Positions 45,476 through 58,763 of a DNA stretch of 64,000 nt are shown here, piece by piece; the stretch's first letter is position 1; each line of letters opens with the position of its first letter. The stretch is from Hordeum vulgare subsp. vulgare (lineage: Eukaryota > Streptophyta > Magnoliopsida > Poales > Poaceae). Under the pieces are notes generated by a model that was not told the DNA's origin, did no database searches, and was given only the letters and a program-made list of their open reading frames with translations. The DNA is taken from NCBI RefSeq assembly GCF_904849725.1, contig NC_058519.1, forward strand, positions 180,595,703-180,659,702. The letters are read 5' to 3'. Position numbers and translations under genes: made by a program.

Positions 45476-46870
45476 CTACCGAGTGGTATGCTTCGGCAAT
45501 ATGACATTGCCTTCATCATCCGTCTTCATGTGGATTGGACACGGCTGATCTAGGATGGAATTTCCTGATTGCCTCTTCTTGGGGGTGTACTGTTCTTTCC
45601 CCTTGCCTTTGAACTTGGCATTTGTAACGACTGCTGCCTCTGCCTGCGGAGTGGATTGAGCTTTCTGTTTCTGCTTCCGACTGCTGTTCCCATCTCCATT
45701 GGCGACTGACTTATGCTTGCCGCTACGTATGCGGTCCTCCTCTTCGCCATTTGCATAGCGCGCGGCTATCTCCATCATCTTGCTCATGGAGATATCGCCT
45801 GTCCGACCAAACTTCAGATACAGATCTCTGTACCGAACGCCTACCTTGAAGGCGCAGACTGCTTGGTGCTCTGTAACATTCTCCACCGTGTTGTAGAGGG
45901 TCGCGCAAGGGCTCGTTTTGCTTTTGGACACAGTGCTGAAGCTCTATGAGACCAGCAGGGCGTTTGCACGTACCCTCGAAGGTCCTGATGAAGACTCGGG
46001 ACAGATCTGCCCAGCTATAAATGCTTGAAGGGCTAACTGGTTCAGCCAAGCTCGAGCCGAACCGTCGAGCATCAGTGGGAGATGTTTCATGGCGACATGG
46101 TCATCCACGCCACCGATCTGGACCGCCACCCTGTAGTCATCTAACCAAGTTTCTGGTTTGGACTCTCCCGTGAATTTGTTGATTCCCGTCGCCAATCGGA
46201 AGTTGGGAGGGATGTCAGCCGAGCGGATGGCCCGACTGAAGCACTCGGGACCAGAAACAACAGTCCTGCTTCCACTCGGACGGTCTCTATCGTGACCATC
46301 ACGGTGGGCTCGACTTCTATCGACCTTCTTCTGGGTGATGTACCCTCTCGCATCAGGCCTTGCATCATGCGCGCCACCGCCTGAACGACGATCATCGTAA
46401 TGTCGGGGCATGTAAGGCCCACTCCGCGGAGGAGTACGCGAACGACGACGATCTTCGGGATGAGACCGAATGGGGAGCGGATTCCGACTCGGGTCCCTCG
46501 AACGGCTGCCCCCTCTGCGTCGTTGGTGAGAGTCGGGACTGAAAACCGACCGATGCGTGTTCGCTTGAACAGAACTGTTGTGGATCCTGTTGTGCGACTG
46601 GGAGACCGCCGAATTTTGCTGTTGCGCCGTATGCAACATGGCACGGATCTGCTCGATTCCTCTACCAGCCTCTGAATCAGTCGGCTGGAGAGAATCGGCT
46701 ATCCTGGCGGCTGCAGCCAAGTTGAGGATGGGTGTGTGGAACACCTCGACGTTGCTCTGGCGAGTGCGCCGACTGGAAGAACGATGGTGCTGACGACGAG
46801 CGCCGGATGATTCTCGGAACTCACGCTCGTTCCGATCAGTCCCGAGGGGACTTTCGTGGGAATCGGCCAT
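45476..46870 (-). pseudogene. Tat gypsy gag, two frameshifts
   Basis: Probable start ATG at 46870 (MADSHESPLGTDR); the frame is open farther up to 47338 but that lies beside the primer site. It contains an Arg/Ser/His-rich N-terminal half, then the gag core INKFTGESKPETWLDDYR, HLPLMLDGSARAWLNQLA. The phase then changes near 46030 (IYSWADLSRVFIRTFEGTCK) and again near 45900 (NTVENVTEHQAVCAFKVGVR, ISMSKMMEIAARYANGEEED). The C-terminus is Lys/Gln-rich and ends at 45476. It lacks a CCHC knuckle in the visible part. It would form the particle shell. Confidence 0.8.
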
Positions 46871-47319
46871 GAGTACTTCAGCTGCAAGCCCGTGACCCGG
46901 ATACTCGGAAGGTAGTTCAGTCGGAACTGACTCCAAGCACTCGGATGACGGCGGGACCACCACCGATTCGAACACCGCCACTTGAGAGGACGCGTTTTTT
47001 TTTTGCGCTAGGGCGTGTCGCACCCAACGCTGGAGCCGCGGACGACGGGATCGGTTGTTGCGGCGCATGACGGGGGCGAAGATCGACACCGGGGTCGATG
47101 GCTGGAGAAGAAGAACGCCGCAGGAACTGGCACGGAAGTGAGTAGCCCCGCGACTAGGAAGCGCCTCGACGTCGAGGGGCGCATCCCGAAGCCATGCCGA
47201 ATCGTCGACGATGAAGGAGAGCGCACCGAAAAGGATCTCATGACCCGTGCACAGATCTCCGCCGGACGACATGACGAAAAGATGAAATCGCAAACTCGCC
47301 GGAAGTCGCTTAGACGCCT

Positions 47320-47337
47320 GCCCCAAGGTGGGCGCCA
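47320..47337 (-). other. Primer binding site of the Tat gypsy
   Basis: Minus strand TGGCGCCCACCTTGGGGC, two bases from the LTR end. It starts with TGG as required for tRNA pairing. Confidence 0.82.
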
Positions 47338-47339
47338 AC

Positions 47340-47873
47340 TGTCGTGGGTGTAAGTCTGACAGTAGAAGTATGGGGTACGAAAGTATATGGGCAGAGCCTT
47401 AGCTAAGGCGAGGATGTATGAGTTCAGGCCCCTCTACGGTGGAGGTAAAAGCCCTACGTCTCAATGCTCTTGGGAGCTTTGTGTCGAGTGTATTGTGGAT
47501 TACAGCAAGTGCCAACCCCTGCACCAGTGGGGAAGGGCGGCTTATATAGAGTGTGTTTCCCTTCATAATGGCCCGGTGGACAGGGGTGGAATAGTGGCGA
47601 GTAAACACTTACGTTACAAGTAACGTAAGCTTTAAATGCTAATAATGGTGTATGAAAACGTATGACCGTTGTCCTCCTGGGAGGTTACGATGTAGAGAAT
47701 GGATTCCAGTCGGTACGTCAAATATCCTCCGAGTGGATCGTCGCCGACTGGATGATGGGGGGCCCTCAGTTCAGTCGGAACTGTCTAAGGGCCTTGTCTT
47801 CTATGAAGGGTAGTCCTTGGGTAGGACCTATAGGGCAGAGCTATGACCCTACCCTGGGACTATAACCCCATCA
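47340..47873 (-). repeat. 5' LTR of the Tat gypsy
   Basis: 534 bp, the same ends as the 3' LTR. Contains GGCTTATATAGAG (47538-47550), on the plus strand; a minus-strand TATA would read CTCTATATAAGCC here, a likely LTR TATA box for the retroelement transcript. Confidence 0.92.
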
Positions 47874-47878
47874 CATAC

Positions 47879-49761
47879 CATAGCTCATATGGTGTCGTCT
47901 CAACGGATTTTGATGGTGCCCTATTTAAAGTGAATGCAGCTATCTCTAATGCATAGCCCCAAAAAGATAATGGCAAATTGGTAAGAGACATCATATATCG
48001 CACCATATCTAACAAAGTACGATTGCGACGCTCGGACACACCATTAAGTTTTGGTGTTCCAGGCGGTGTTAACTGTGAAACAATTCCACATTGTCTTAAG
48101 TGAGGACCAAACTCGTAACTCAGATACTCTCCTCCTCGATCAGATCGTAGGAACTTGATCTTCTTGCTACGATGATTTTCATCTTCACTCTGAAATTGCT
48201 TAAACTTTTCAAATGTTTCAGACTTGTGCTTCATCAAGTAGATATAGCCATACCTACTCAAATCGGCAGTGAAGGTGAGAAAATAATGATATCCACCGCG
48301 CACCTCTATGCTCATTGGTCCGCACATCAATATGTATAATCTCCAATAAGTCACTTGCACGCTCCATTGTCCCAGAGAACGGAGTCTTAGTCATCTTGCC
48401 CATGACGCATGGTTCGCATGTGTCAAGTGATTCAAAATCAAGTGACTCCAAAAGTCCATCAGCATGGAGTTTCTTTATGCGCTTAACACCAATATGACCT
48501 AAGCGGCAGTGCCACAAGAAAGTGGCGTTATCATTGTTAACTCTACATCTTTTGGTCTCAATGTTATGGATGTGAGTACCATCACGATCAAGATTTAATA
48601 TGAACAAACCCCTCAAATTGGGTGCATGACCATAAAAGATATTACTCATATAAATAGAACAACCATTATTCTCAGACTTAAATGAGTAACCGTCTCGCAA
48701 TAAAGAAGATCCAGATATAATGTTCATGCTTAACGCAGGCACTAAATAACAATTATTTAAGTCCATAACTAATCCCGATGGTAACTGAAGTGACACCGTG
48801 CTGACGGCGATTGCATCAACCTTGGAACCATTTCCCAAGTGCATCGTCACTTCATCCTTTGCCAGCCTTCGCTTAGTCCGCAGTTCCTGCTTCGAGTTGC
48901 AAATGTGAACAACAGAACCGGTATCAAATACTCAGGCACTACTACGAGAGTTGGTCAGGTACACATCAATAACATGTATATCATATATACCTTGTTTGGC
49001 GTTGGCCGCCTTCTTATCGGCCAGATACTTGGGGCAGTTGCGCTTCCAGTGACCAGTCCCTTTGCAATAATAGCACTCTGTTTTCGGCTTAGGCCCAGCC
49101 TTGGGTTTCTTCGTTGGAGGGGAAATAGTTTTGCCACTCTTCTTCGAGTTACCCTTCTTGCCTTTGTCGTTCTTCTTGAAACTAGTGATCTTATTGACCA
49201 TCAACACTTGATGTTCTTTCCGGATTTCCGACTCAGCGACTTTTAGCATCGCAAATAACTCGTCGGGTGACTTATTCATCCCTTGCATGTTATAGTTCAA
49301 CACAAAGCTCTTGTAGCTAGGTGGCAGTGGTTGAAGAATTCTGTCAGTGATAGCTTCTTGCGGGAGATCGATCCCCAGCTCAGCTAGACGGTTTGATTAC
49401 CCAGACATTTTGAGCACATGTTCACTGACAGACGAATTCTCCTCCATTTTGCAAGCATAGAATTTATCGGAGGTCTCATACCTCTTGATTTGGGCATTCT
49501 TCTCAAAGATAAACTTCAAATCCTCGAACATCTCATATGATCCATGACGTTCAAAGCATCGTTGAAGTCCCGGCTCTAATCCATACAAAACTGCACATTA
49601 AACTAATGAGTAGTCATCCTTACGAGCTTGCCAAGCGTTCAAAACATCTTGTTCAGCCATAGCGGGTGGTTCATCTCCAGCGCTGCATCAAGGACATAAT
49701 TCTTTTGCCCAGCTTGAAGGATAAGCCTTAGATTTCGAGCCCAGTCTGCAAAGTTGCTACC
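47879..49761 (-). pseudogene. Copia integrase, protease and gag fragment
   Basis: Middle part of the host copia. Integrase: FLWHCRLGHIGVKRIKKLHA (zinc-binding His), CEPCVMGKM, SDRGGEYLSYEFG, TPKLNGVSERRNRTLL. Protease AHICNS remnant near 48900 and gag with intact CCHC CYYCKGTGHWKRNC (about 49040-49080). Frameshifts near 48360 and 48900 and a stop near 49400. Cut by Angela at 49761; the gag start is on the other side at 58698. Confidence 0.86.
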
Positions 49762-51583
49762 TGTTGGAATTATGCCCTAGAGGCAATAATAAATGTATAG
49801 TTATTATTATAATTCCTGTATCAAGATAATAGTTTATTATCCATGCTATAATTGTATTGAATGAAGACTCATTTACATGTGTGGATACATAGACAAAACA
49901 CCGTCCCTAGCATGCCTCTAGTTGGCTAGCCAGTTGATCGATGATAGTCAGTGTCTTCTGATTATGAACAAGGTGTTGTTGCTTGATAACTGGATCACGT
50001 CATTGGGAGAATCACGTGATGGACTAGACCCAAACTAATAGACGTAGCATGTTGATCATGTCATTTTGTTGCTACTGTTTTCTGCGTGTCAAGTATTTAT
50101 TCCTATGACCATGAGATCATATAACTCACTGACACCGGAGGAATGCTTTGTGTGTATCAAACGTCGCAACGTAACTGGGTGACTATAAAGATGCTCTACA
50201 GGTATCTCCGAAGGTGTTAGTTGAGTTAGTATGGATCAAGACTGGGATTTGTCACTCCGTGTGACGGAGAGGTATCTCGGGGCCCACTCGGTAATACAGC
50301 ATCACACACAAGCCTTGCAAGCAATGTAACTTAATGTAAGTTGCGGGATCTTGTATTACGGAATGAGTAAAGAGACTTGCCGGTAAACGAGGTTGAAATA
50401 GGTATACGGATACTGACGATCGAATCTCGGGCAAGTAACATACCGAAGGACAAAGGGAATGACATACGGGATTATACGAATCCTTGGCACTGAGGTTCAA
50501 ACGATAAGATCTTCGTAGAATATGTAGGATCCAATATGGGCATCCAGGTCCCGCTATTGGATATTGACCGAGGAGTCTCTCGTGTCATGTCTACATAGTT
50601 CTCGAACCCGCAGGGTCTGCACACTTAAGGTTCGACGTTGTTTTATGCGTATTTGAGTTATATGGTTGGTTACCGAATGTTGTTCGGAGTCCCGGATGAG
50701 ATCACGGACGTAACGAGGGTTTCCGGAATAGTCCGGAAACGAAGATTGATATATAGGATGACCTCATTTGATTACCGGAAGGTTTTCGGAGTTACCGGGA
50801 ATGTACCGGGAATGACGAATGGGTTCTGAGAGTTCACCGGAGGGGGGCAACCCACTCCGGGGAAGCCCATAGGCATTTGGGGGGTCACACCAGCCCTTAG
50901 TGGGCTGGTGGGACAGCCCACCAATCCCCTATGCGCCAAGAGAGAAAAAATCAAAGGAAAGAAAAAAAAAAAGGAAGAAGTGGGAAGGGGGAAGGACTCC
51001 CTCCCACCAAACCAAGTAGGACTCGGTGGGGGGGGAGAGTCCTCCCCCCTGGCTCGGCCGACCCCTTGGGGATCCCTTGGACCCCAAGGCAAGGTCCCCC
51101 TCCCTCCTCCTATATATATGGGGCTTTTAGGGCAGATTTGAGACGACTTTCTCACGGCTGCCCGACCACATACCTCCATAGTTTTTCCTCTAGATCGTGT
51201 TTCCGCGGAGCTCGGGCGGAGCCCTGCTGAGACAAGATCATCACCAACCTCCGGAGCGCCGTCACGCTGCCGGAGAACTCTTCTACCTCTCCGTCTCTCT
51301 TGCTGGATCAAGAAGGCCGAGATCATCGTCGAGCTGTACGTGTGCTGAACGCGGAGGTGCCGTCCGTTCGGTACTAGATCGTGGGACTGATCGCGGGATT
51401 GTTCGCGGGGCGGATCGAGGGACGTGAGGACGTTCCACTACATCAACCGCGTTCTCTAACGCTTCTGCTGTACGATCTACAAGGGTACGTAGATCACTCA
51501 TCCCCTCTCGTAGATGGACATCACCATGACAGGTCTTCGTGCGCGTAGGAAAATTTTTGTTTCCCATGCGACGTTCCCCAACA
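49762..51583 (+). repeat. 5' LTR of Angela
   Basis: TGTTGGAATTATGCCCTAGA to GACGTTCCCCAACA. A CCTCCTATATATATGGGG segment at about 51105-51122 is the probable TATA box, placing the transcript start near 51140. Confidence 0.95.
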
Positions 51584-51584
51584 G

Positions 51585-51597
51585 TGGCATCATGAGC
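51585..51597 (+). other. Primer binding site of Angela
   Basis: TGGCATCATGAGC, one base after the LTR. It differs from the usual TGGTATCAGAGC; the same variant occurs in the host copia at 60013-60031. Confidence 0.85.
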
Positions 51598-52839
51598 TAG
51601 GTTCATGCGTAGATGTCTTCTCGAGTAGAACACAAAAGGTTTCGTGGGCGGTGATGTGCGTTTTGCTGCCCTCCTTAGTCTTTTCTTGATTCCGCGGTAT
51701 TGTTGGATCGAAGCGGCTTGGACCGACATTACTCGTACGCTTACGAGAGACTGGTTTCATCGTTACGAGTAACCCCCATTGCTCAAAGATGACTGGCAAG
51801 TGACGGTTTCTCCAACTTTAATTGAATCGGATTTGACCGAGGAGGTCCTTGGATGAGGTTAAATAGCAACTCATATATCTCCGTTGTGGTGTTTGCGTAA
51901 GTAAGATGCGATCCTACTAGATACCCTTGGTCACCACGTAAAACATGCAACAACAAAATTAGAGGACGTCTAACTTGTTTTTGCAGGGTATGATTGTGAT
52001 GTGATATGGCCAATGATGTGATGTGATATATTGGATGTATGAGATGATCATGTTGTAATAGAAATATCGACTTGCACGTCGATGGTACGGCAACCGGCAG
52101 GAGCCATAGGGTTGTCTTTATACTAACATATGTGCTTGCAGATGCGTTTACTATTTTGCTAGGATGTAGCTTTAGTAGTAATAGCATAAGTAGCACGACA
52201 ACCCCGATGGCAACACGTTGATGGATGATCATGGTGTGGCGCCGGTGACAAGAAGATCGTGCCGGTGCTTTGGTGATGGAGATCAAGAAGCACGTGATGA
52301 TGGCCATATCATGTCACTTATGAATTGCATGTGATGTTAATCCTTTTATGCACCTTATTTTGCTTAGAACGACGGTAGCATTATAAGGTGATCTCTCACT
52401 AAAATTTCAAGACGAAATTGTGTTCTCCCCGACTGTGCACCGTTGCTACAGTTCGTCGTTTCGAGACACCACGTGATGATCGGGTGTGATAGACTCAACG
52501 TTCACATACAACGGGTGCAAAACAGTTGCGCACGCGGAACACTCGGGTTAAGCTTGACGAGCCTAGCATGTGCAGACATGGCCTCGGAACACATGAGACC
52601 GAAAGGTCGATCATGAATCATATAGCTGATATGATTAGCGTAGGGATGCTTACCACTAAAACTACTCTCGACTCACGTGATGATCGGACTTGGGATGGTG
52701 TAAGTGGATCATGAACCACTCAAATGACTAGAGAGATGTACTTTTTGAGTGGGAGTTTAGCATATAATTTGATTAAGTTGAACTCTAATTATCTTGAACA
52801 TAGTCTAAGTCCACTTTGAATGTATTTGTGTTGTAGATC
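51598..52839 (+). other. Untranslated leader of Angela
   Basis: 1.24 kb before the gag ATG with several short upstream ATGs. Holds no recognisable gene. In BARE-type elements this region contains the packaging and dimerisation signals; specific sites cannot be named from sequence alone. Confidence 0.75.
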
Positions 52840-55800
52840 ATGGCTCACGCAAGTGTCATCCTGAATTTTAATACGTTCCTAGAGAAAGCTAAGTTGAAAG
52901 ATGATGGAAGCAACTTTGTAGACTGGGCTCGTAATCTTAAGCTAATCTTACAAGCTGGAAAGAAGGATTATGTCCTTAATGCTGCGCTAGGAGATGAACC
53001 ACCCGCTACAGCTGATCAGGATGTTAAGAACGCTTGGTTAGCACGTAAGGAGGACTACTCAATAGTTCAATGTGCAGTCTTGTATGGCTTAGAGCCGGGA
53101 CTTCAACGTCGCTTTGAGCGTCATGGAGCATTTGAGATGTTCCAGGAATTGAAGTTTATCTTTCAGAAGAACGCCCAGATCGAGAGGTATGAGACCTCCG
53201 ATAAATTATATGCTTGCAAGATGGAGGAAAACTCGTCTGTCAGTGAACATGTGCTCAAAATGTCTGGGTACTCAAACCGTCTAGCTGAACTAGGGATTGA
53301 ACTCCCGCAAGAAGCTATCACTGACAGAATCCTCCAATCACTGCCGCCAAGCTATAAAGGCTTTGTGTTGAACTACAACATGCAAGGGATGAACAAGTCT
53401 CCCGGCGAGTTGTTTGCGATGCTGAAAGTCGCAGAGTCTGAACTCCGTAAAGAGCATCAAGTGTTGATGGTTAGCAAGACCACTAGTTTCAAGAGAAACG
53501 GCAAAGGCAAGAAGGGCAATTCGAAGAAGAGCGGCAAGCCTGTTGCCAATCCGCTGAAGAAACCCAAGGCTGGACCTAAGCCTGAAACAGAGTGCTTCTA
53601 TTGCAAGGGTATGGGTCACTGGAAGCGCAATTGCCCCAAGTATCTGGCAGATAAGAAGGCGGGCAAAGAAAAATCAGGTATATTTGATATACATGTTATT
53701 GATGTGTACTTAACCGGCTCTCGTAGTAGTACCTGGGTATTCGATACCGGTTCTGTTGCTCACATTTGCAACTCGAAGCAGGAACTGCGGAATAGACGAA
53801 GGCTGGCGAAGGACGAAGTGACGATGCGCGTAGGAAACGGTTCCAAGGTTGATGCAATCGCCGTCGGCACCGTGTCACTTAAACTACCATCGGGATTAGT
53901 GATGAACTTAAATCATTGTTATTTAGTGCCTGCGTTGAGCATGAACATTATATCTGGATCTTGTTTATTGCGAGACGGTTACTCTTTTAAGTCTGAGAAT
54001 AATGGTTGTTCTATTTCTATGAGTAACATCTTTTATGGTCATGCACCGAATGTGAGAGGATTGTTCATATTGAATTTTGATAGTGATACGCATATACATA
54101 ACATTGAGACCAAAAGAGTTAGAGTAAACAATGATAGCGCCATATTTTTGTGGCACTGCCGCTTGGGTCATATTGGTGTAAAGCGCATGAAGAAACTCCA
54201 TGCTCATGGACTTTTGGAGTCACTTGACTTTGATTCACTTGACACGTGCGAACCATGCCTCATGGGCAAGATGACTAAGACTCCGTTCTCCGGAACAATG
54301 GAGCGTGCAAGTGACTTGTTGGAAATCATACATACCGATGTGTGTGGTCCAATGAGCATGGAGGCACGCGGCGGATATCGTTATTTTCTCACCTTCACTG
54401 ACGATTTAAGTAGATATGGTTATGTCTACTTGATGAAGCACAAGTCTGAAACATTTGAAAAGTTCAAGCAATTTCAGAGTGAAGTGGAAAATCATCGTAA
54501 CAAGAAGATCAAGTTCCTGCGGTCTGATCGTGGGGGTGAATATCTGAGTTTCGAGTTTGGTACTCACTTAAGACAATGTGGAATTGTTTCGCAGTTACAC
54601 CGCCTGGAACACCACAGCGTAATGGTGTGTCCGAACGTCGTAATCGTACTTTGTTAGAAATGGTGCGATCTATGATGTCTCTTACTGATTTGCCGTTATC
54701 GTTTTGGGGTTATGCATTAGAAACAGCTGCATTCACTTTAAATAGGGCACCATCGAAATCCGTTGAGACGACACCATACGAACTGTGGTATGGCAAAAGG
54801 CCAAAGTTGTCGTTTCTTAAAGTTTGGGGATGTGATGCTTATGTCAAAAAGCTTCAGCCTGAAAAGCTGGAACCCAAAGCGGAAAAGTGCGTCTTCATAG
54901 GTTACCCAAAAGAGACAGTTGGGTACACCTTCTATCTCAAATCCGAGGGCAAAGTGTTTGTTGCTAAGAACGGAACTTTTCTCGAGAAGGAGTTTCTCTC
55001 GAGAGAATTGAGTGGGAGGAAGATAGAACTTGACGAGGTTGTCGAACCTCTCATTCCTCTGGATGGTGGCGCAGGGCAAGGGGAAACCTCTGTCATTGCG
55101 ACGCCGGCTGAGGAGGAAGTTAATGATGATGATCATGAAACTCCAGTTCAAGTTTCTTTTGAACCACGCAGGTCGACGAGATCACGCGCTGCTCCAGAGT
55201 GGTACGGTAATCCCGTCTTATCAATCATGTTGTTAGACAACAATGAACCTGCAAATTATGAAGAAGCAATGGTGGGCCCAGATTCCAACAAATGGCTAGA
55301 AGCCATGGAATCCGAGATAGGATCCATGTATGAGAACAAAGTGTGGACTTTGGAGATGCTGCCTGAGGGCCGCAAGGCTATTCAGAACAAATGGATCTTT
55401 AAGAAGAAGACGGACGCTGACGGTAATGTGACCGTTTATAAAGCTCGACTTGTGGCAAAGGGTTTTTCACAAGTTCCAGGAATTGACTACGATGAGACTT
55501 TCTCTCCCGTAGCGATGCTTAAGTCCGTCAGAATCATGTTGGCAATAGCTGCATTTTTCGATTATGAAATCTGGCAGATCGATGTCAAAACGGCGTTCCT
55601 TAACGGTTTCCTTAAGGAAGAGTTGTATATGATGCAACCCGAAGGTTTTGTCGATCCTAAAAATGCTGACAAGGTGTGCAAGCTCCAGCGATCCATTTAT
55701 GGACTGGTGCAAGCATCTCGGAGTTGGAACAAACGCTTTGATGAGGTGATCAAAGCATTTGGGTTTATACAAGTGGTTGGAGAATCTTGTATTTACAAGA

Positions 55801-56819
55801 AAGTGAGTGGGAGCTCTGTGGCGTTTCTAATATTATATGTGGATGACATATTACTGATTGGAAACAACGTAGAGCTTTTGGAGAGCATAAAAGGTTACTT
55901 GAATAAAAGTTTCTCTATGAAGGACCTAGGAGGAGCTGCTTACATTCTAGGCATTAAGATCTATAGGGATAGATCAAAACGCCTGATAGGACTTTCACAA
56001 AGCACATACCTTGATAAAGTTTTGAAGAGGTTCAAAATGGAACAGTCCAAGAAAGGGTTCTTGCCAGTGTTACAAGGTACGAGATTGAGTAAGACTCAGT
56101 GCCCAGCAACTGATGAAGATAGAGAGCATATGCGCTCCGTCCCCTATGCTTCAGCCATAGGCTCTATCATGTATGCAATGCTGTGCACTAGACCGGATGT
56201 TAGCCTGGCCATAAGTATGGCAGGTAGGTTCCAGAGTAATCCAGGAGTGGATCACTGGACGGCGGTCAAGAATATCCTGAAGTACCTAAAAAGGACTAAG
56301 GAGATGTTTCTCGTGTATGGAGGTGACGAAGAGCTCGCCGTAAAAGGTTACGTCGATGCAAGCTTTGACACAGATCCGGACGACTCTAAGTCGCAAACCG
56401 GATACATATTTATTCTTAATGGGGGTGCAGTAAGCTGGTGCAGTTCCAAGCAAAGCGTCGTAGCAGATTCTACATGTGAAGCGGAGTACATGGCTGCCTC
56501 GGAGGCGGCTAAGGAGGGTGTGTGGATGAAGCAGTTCATGACGGATCTTGGAGTGGTGCCAAGTGCACTGGATCCAATAACCTTGTTCTGTGACAACACT
56601 GGTGCCATTGCCTTAGCAAAGGAACCAAGGTTTCACAAGAAGAACAGACACATCAAACGACGCTTCAACCTCATCCGCGACTACGTCGAGGAGGAGGACG
56701 TAAATATATGCAAAGTGCACACGGATCTGAATGTAGCAGACCCGCTGACTAAGCCTCTTCCACGGCCAAAACATGATCGACACCAGAACTGTATGGGTGT
56801 TAGATTTATTACAATGTAA
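52840..56819 (+). pseudogene. Angela gag-pol polyprotein, one-base deletion in integrase
   Basis: ATG at 52840. First phase to 54657: gag (MAHASVILNFNTFLEKAKLK, the WARNLKLILQAGKKDYVLN region), CCHC knuckle CFYCKGMGHWKRNC, protease VFDTGSVAHIC, integrase zinc region (LWHCRLGHIGVKRM) and the first two catalytic Asp (HTDVCGP, RSDRGGEYLSFEFG). Second phase from about 54594: PPGTPQRNGVSERRNRTLLE with the catalytic Glu, RT (KTAFLNGFLKEELY, LYVDDILLIGNN), RNase H (SWCSSKQSVVADSTCEAEYM, LFCDNTGA) and terminal KPLPRPKHDRHQ. Sibling copies at 20745 and 48064 keep the extra base. All domains are otherwise full length. Confidence 0.93.
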
Positions 56820-56860
56820 TTCACATGGTGATGTGAGGGCTAGATTATTGACTCTAGTGC

Positions 56861-56871
56861 AAGTGGGAGAC
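56861..56871 (+). other. Polypurine tract of Angela
   Basis: AAGTGGGAGAC immediately before the 3' LTR, the plus-strand primer site. The same tract precedes the LTR at 12339. Confidence 0.85.
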
Positions 56872-58692
56872 TGTTGGAATTATGCCCTAGAGGCAATAAT
56901 AAATGTATAGTTATTATTATAATTCCTGTATCAAGATAATAGTTTATTATCCATGCTATAATTGTATTGAATGAATACTCATTTACATGTGTGGATACAT
57001 AGACAAAACACCGTCCCTAGCATGCCTCTAGTTGGCTAGCCAGTTGATCGATGATAGTCAGTGTCTTCTGATTATGAACAAGGTGTTGTTGCTTGATAAC
57101 TGGATCACGTCATTGGGAGAATCACGTGATGGACTAGACCCAAACTAATAGACATAGCATGTTGATCGTGTCATTTTTTTGCTACTGTTTTCTGCGTGTC
57201 AAGTATTTATTCCTATGACCATGAGATCATATAACTCACTGACACCGGAGGAATGCTTTGTGTGTATCAAACGTCGCAACGTAACTGGGTGACTATAAAG
57301 ATGCTCTACAGGTATCTCCGAAGGTGTTAGTTGAGTTAGTATGGATCAAGACTGGGATTTGTCACTCCGTGTGACGGAGAGGTATCTCGGGGCCCACTCG
57401 GTAATACAACATCACACACAAGCCTTGCAAGCAATGTAACTTAATGTAAGTTGCGGGATCTTGTATTACGGAACGAGTAAAGAGACTTGCCGGTAAACGA
57501 GGTTGAAATAGGTATACGGATACTGACGATCGAATCTCGGGCAAGTAACATACCGAAGGACAAAGGGAATGACATACGGGATTATACGAATCCTTGGCAC
57601 TGAGGTTCAAACGATAAGATCTTCGTAGAATATGTAGGATCCAATATGGGCATCCAGGTCCCGCTATTGGATATTGACCGAGGAGTCTCTCGGGTCATGT
57701 CTACATAGTTCTCGAACCCGCAGGGTCTGCACACTTAAGGTTCGACGTTGTTTTATGCGTATTTGAGTTATATGGTTGGTTACCGAATGTTGTTCGGAGT
57801 CCCGGATGAGATCACGGACGTCACGAGGGTTTCCGGAATAGTCCGGAAACGAAGATTGATATATAGGATGACCTCATTTGATTACCGGAAGGTTTTCGGA
57901 GTTACCGGGAATGTACCGGGAATGACGAATGGGTTCCGGGAGTTCACCGGAGGGGGGCAACCCACTCCGGGGAAGCCCATAGGCATTTGGGGGGTCACAC
58001 CAGCCCTTAGTGGGCTGGTGGGACAGCCCACCAATCCCCTATGCGCCAAGAGAGAAAAAATCAAAGGAAAGAAAAAAAAGGAAGAAGTGGGAAGGGGGAA
58101 GGACTCCCTCCCACCAAACCAAGTAGGACTCGGTTTGGGGGGGGAGAGTCCTCCCCCCTGGCTCGGCCGACCCCTTGGGGATCCCTTGGACCCCAAGGCA
58201 AGGTCCCCCTCCCTCCTCCTATATATATGGGGCTTTTAGGGCAGATTTGAGACGACTTTCTCACGGCTGCCCGACCACATACCTCCATAGTTTTTCCTCT
58301 AGATCGTGTTTCCGCGGAGCTCGGGCGGAGCCCTCCTGAGACAAGATCATCACCAACCTCCGGAGCGCCGTCACGCTGCCGGAAAACTCTTCTACCTCTC
58401 CGTCTCTCTTGCTGGATCAAGAAGGCCGAGATCATCGTCGAGCTGTACGTGTGCTGAACGCGGAGGTGCCGTCCGTTCGGTACTAGATCGTGGGACTGAT
58501 CGCGGGATTGTTCGCGGGGCGGATCGAGGGACGTGAGGTCGTTCCACTACATCAACCGCATTCTCTAACGCTTCTGCTGTACGATCTACAAGGGTACGTA
58601 GATCACTCATCCCCTCTCGTAGATGGACATCACCATGACAGGTCTTCGTGCGCGTAGGAAAATTTTTGTTTCCCATGCGACGTTCCCCAACA
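56872..58692 (+). repeat. 3' LTR of Angela
   Basis: 1821 bp, near-identical to 49762-51583. The differences include 56976 (T for G), 57174-57175 region, 57862-57950 changes, and a shortened A run near 58075. Confidence 0.95.
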
Positions 58693-58697
58693 CTACC

Positions 58698-58763
58698 ATC
58701 ATCTCTCAGCTTAGCTTTCTCTAGGAACGTATTGAAATTCAGGGTTGCTACTGCGTGAGCCAT
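58698..58763 (-). pseudogene. Start of gag of the host copia
   Basis: ATG at 58763 opens MAHAVATLNFNTFLEKAKLR, the conserved Angela/BARE gag start, and is cut by the Angela insertion after DDGS. It continues at 49756 in the minus direction. Confidence 0.85.

Larger units (their letters stand above)
35379..47873 (-). mobile_element. Tat-lineage gypsy retrotransposon, 12.5 kb, complete with both LTRs
   Basis: Flanked by CATAC (35374-35378 and 47874-47878) within copia pol. LTRs are 535 and 534 bp with about 19 substitutions and one indel between them by eye. On the minus strand: 5' LTR, primer site, gag, protease, RT-RNase H-second RNase H-integrase, a 71 bp tandem array, an antisense gene and 3' LTR. 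Dual RNase H and an antisense gene downstream of pol are known marks of the Tat lineage (Grande, Retand relatives). Frameshifts in gag and TAG stops in pol make it non-autonomous now. Confidence 0.88.
49762..58692 (+). mobile_element. Angela/BARE-1-type copia, complete and young
   Basis: 8931 bp inserted in copia gag with target duplication CTACC (49757-49761 and 58693-58697). 5' LTR 1822 bp, 3' LTR 1821 bp, differing at roughly 15 sites by eye plus changes in A and G runs. Primer site, 1.24 kb leader, one polyprotein in two phases and a polypurine tract are all present. The single lesion found is a one-base deletion in integrase near 54596. This is the youngest element in the window and the opposite orientation to its host copia. 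Confidence 0.95.

Noticed and set aside
45944..47338. Gag starting at 47338
   Set aside because: That codon sits at the primer binding site; the internal ATG at 46870 fits the family better.
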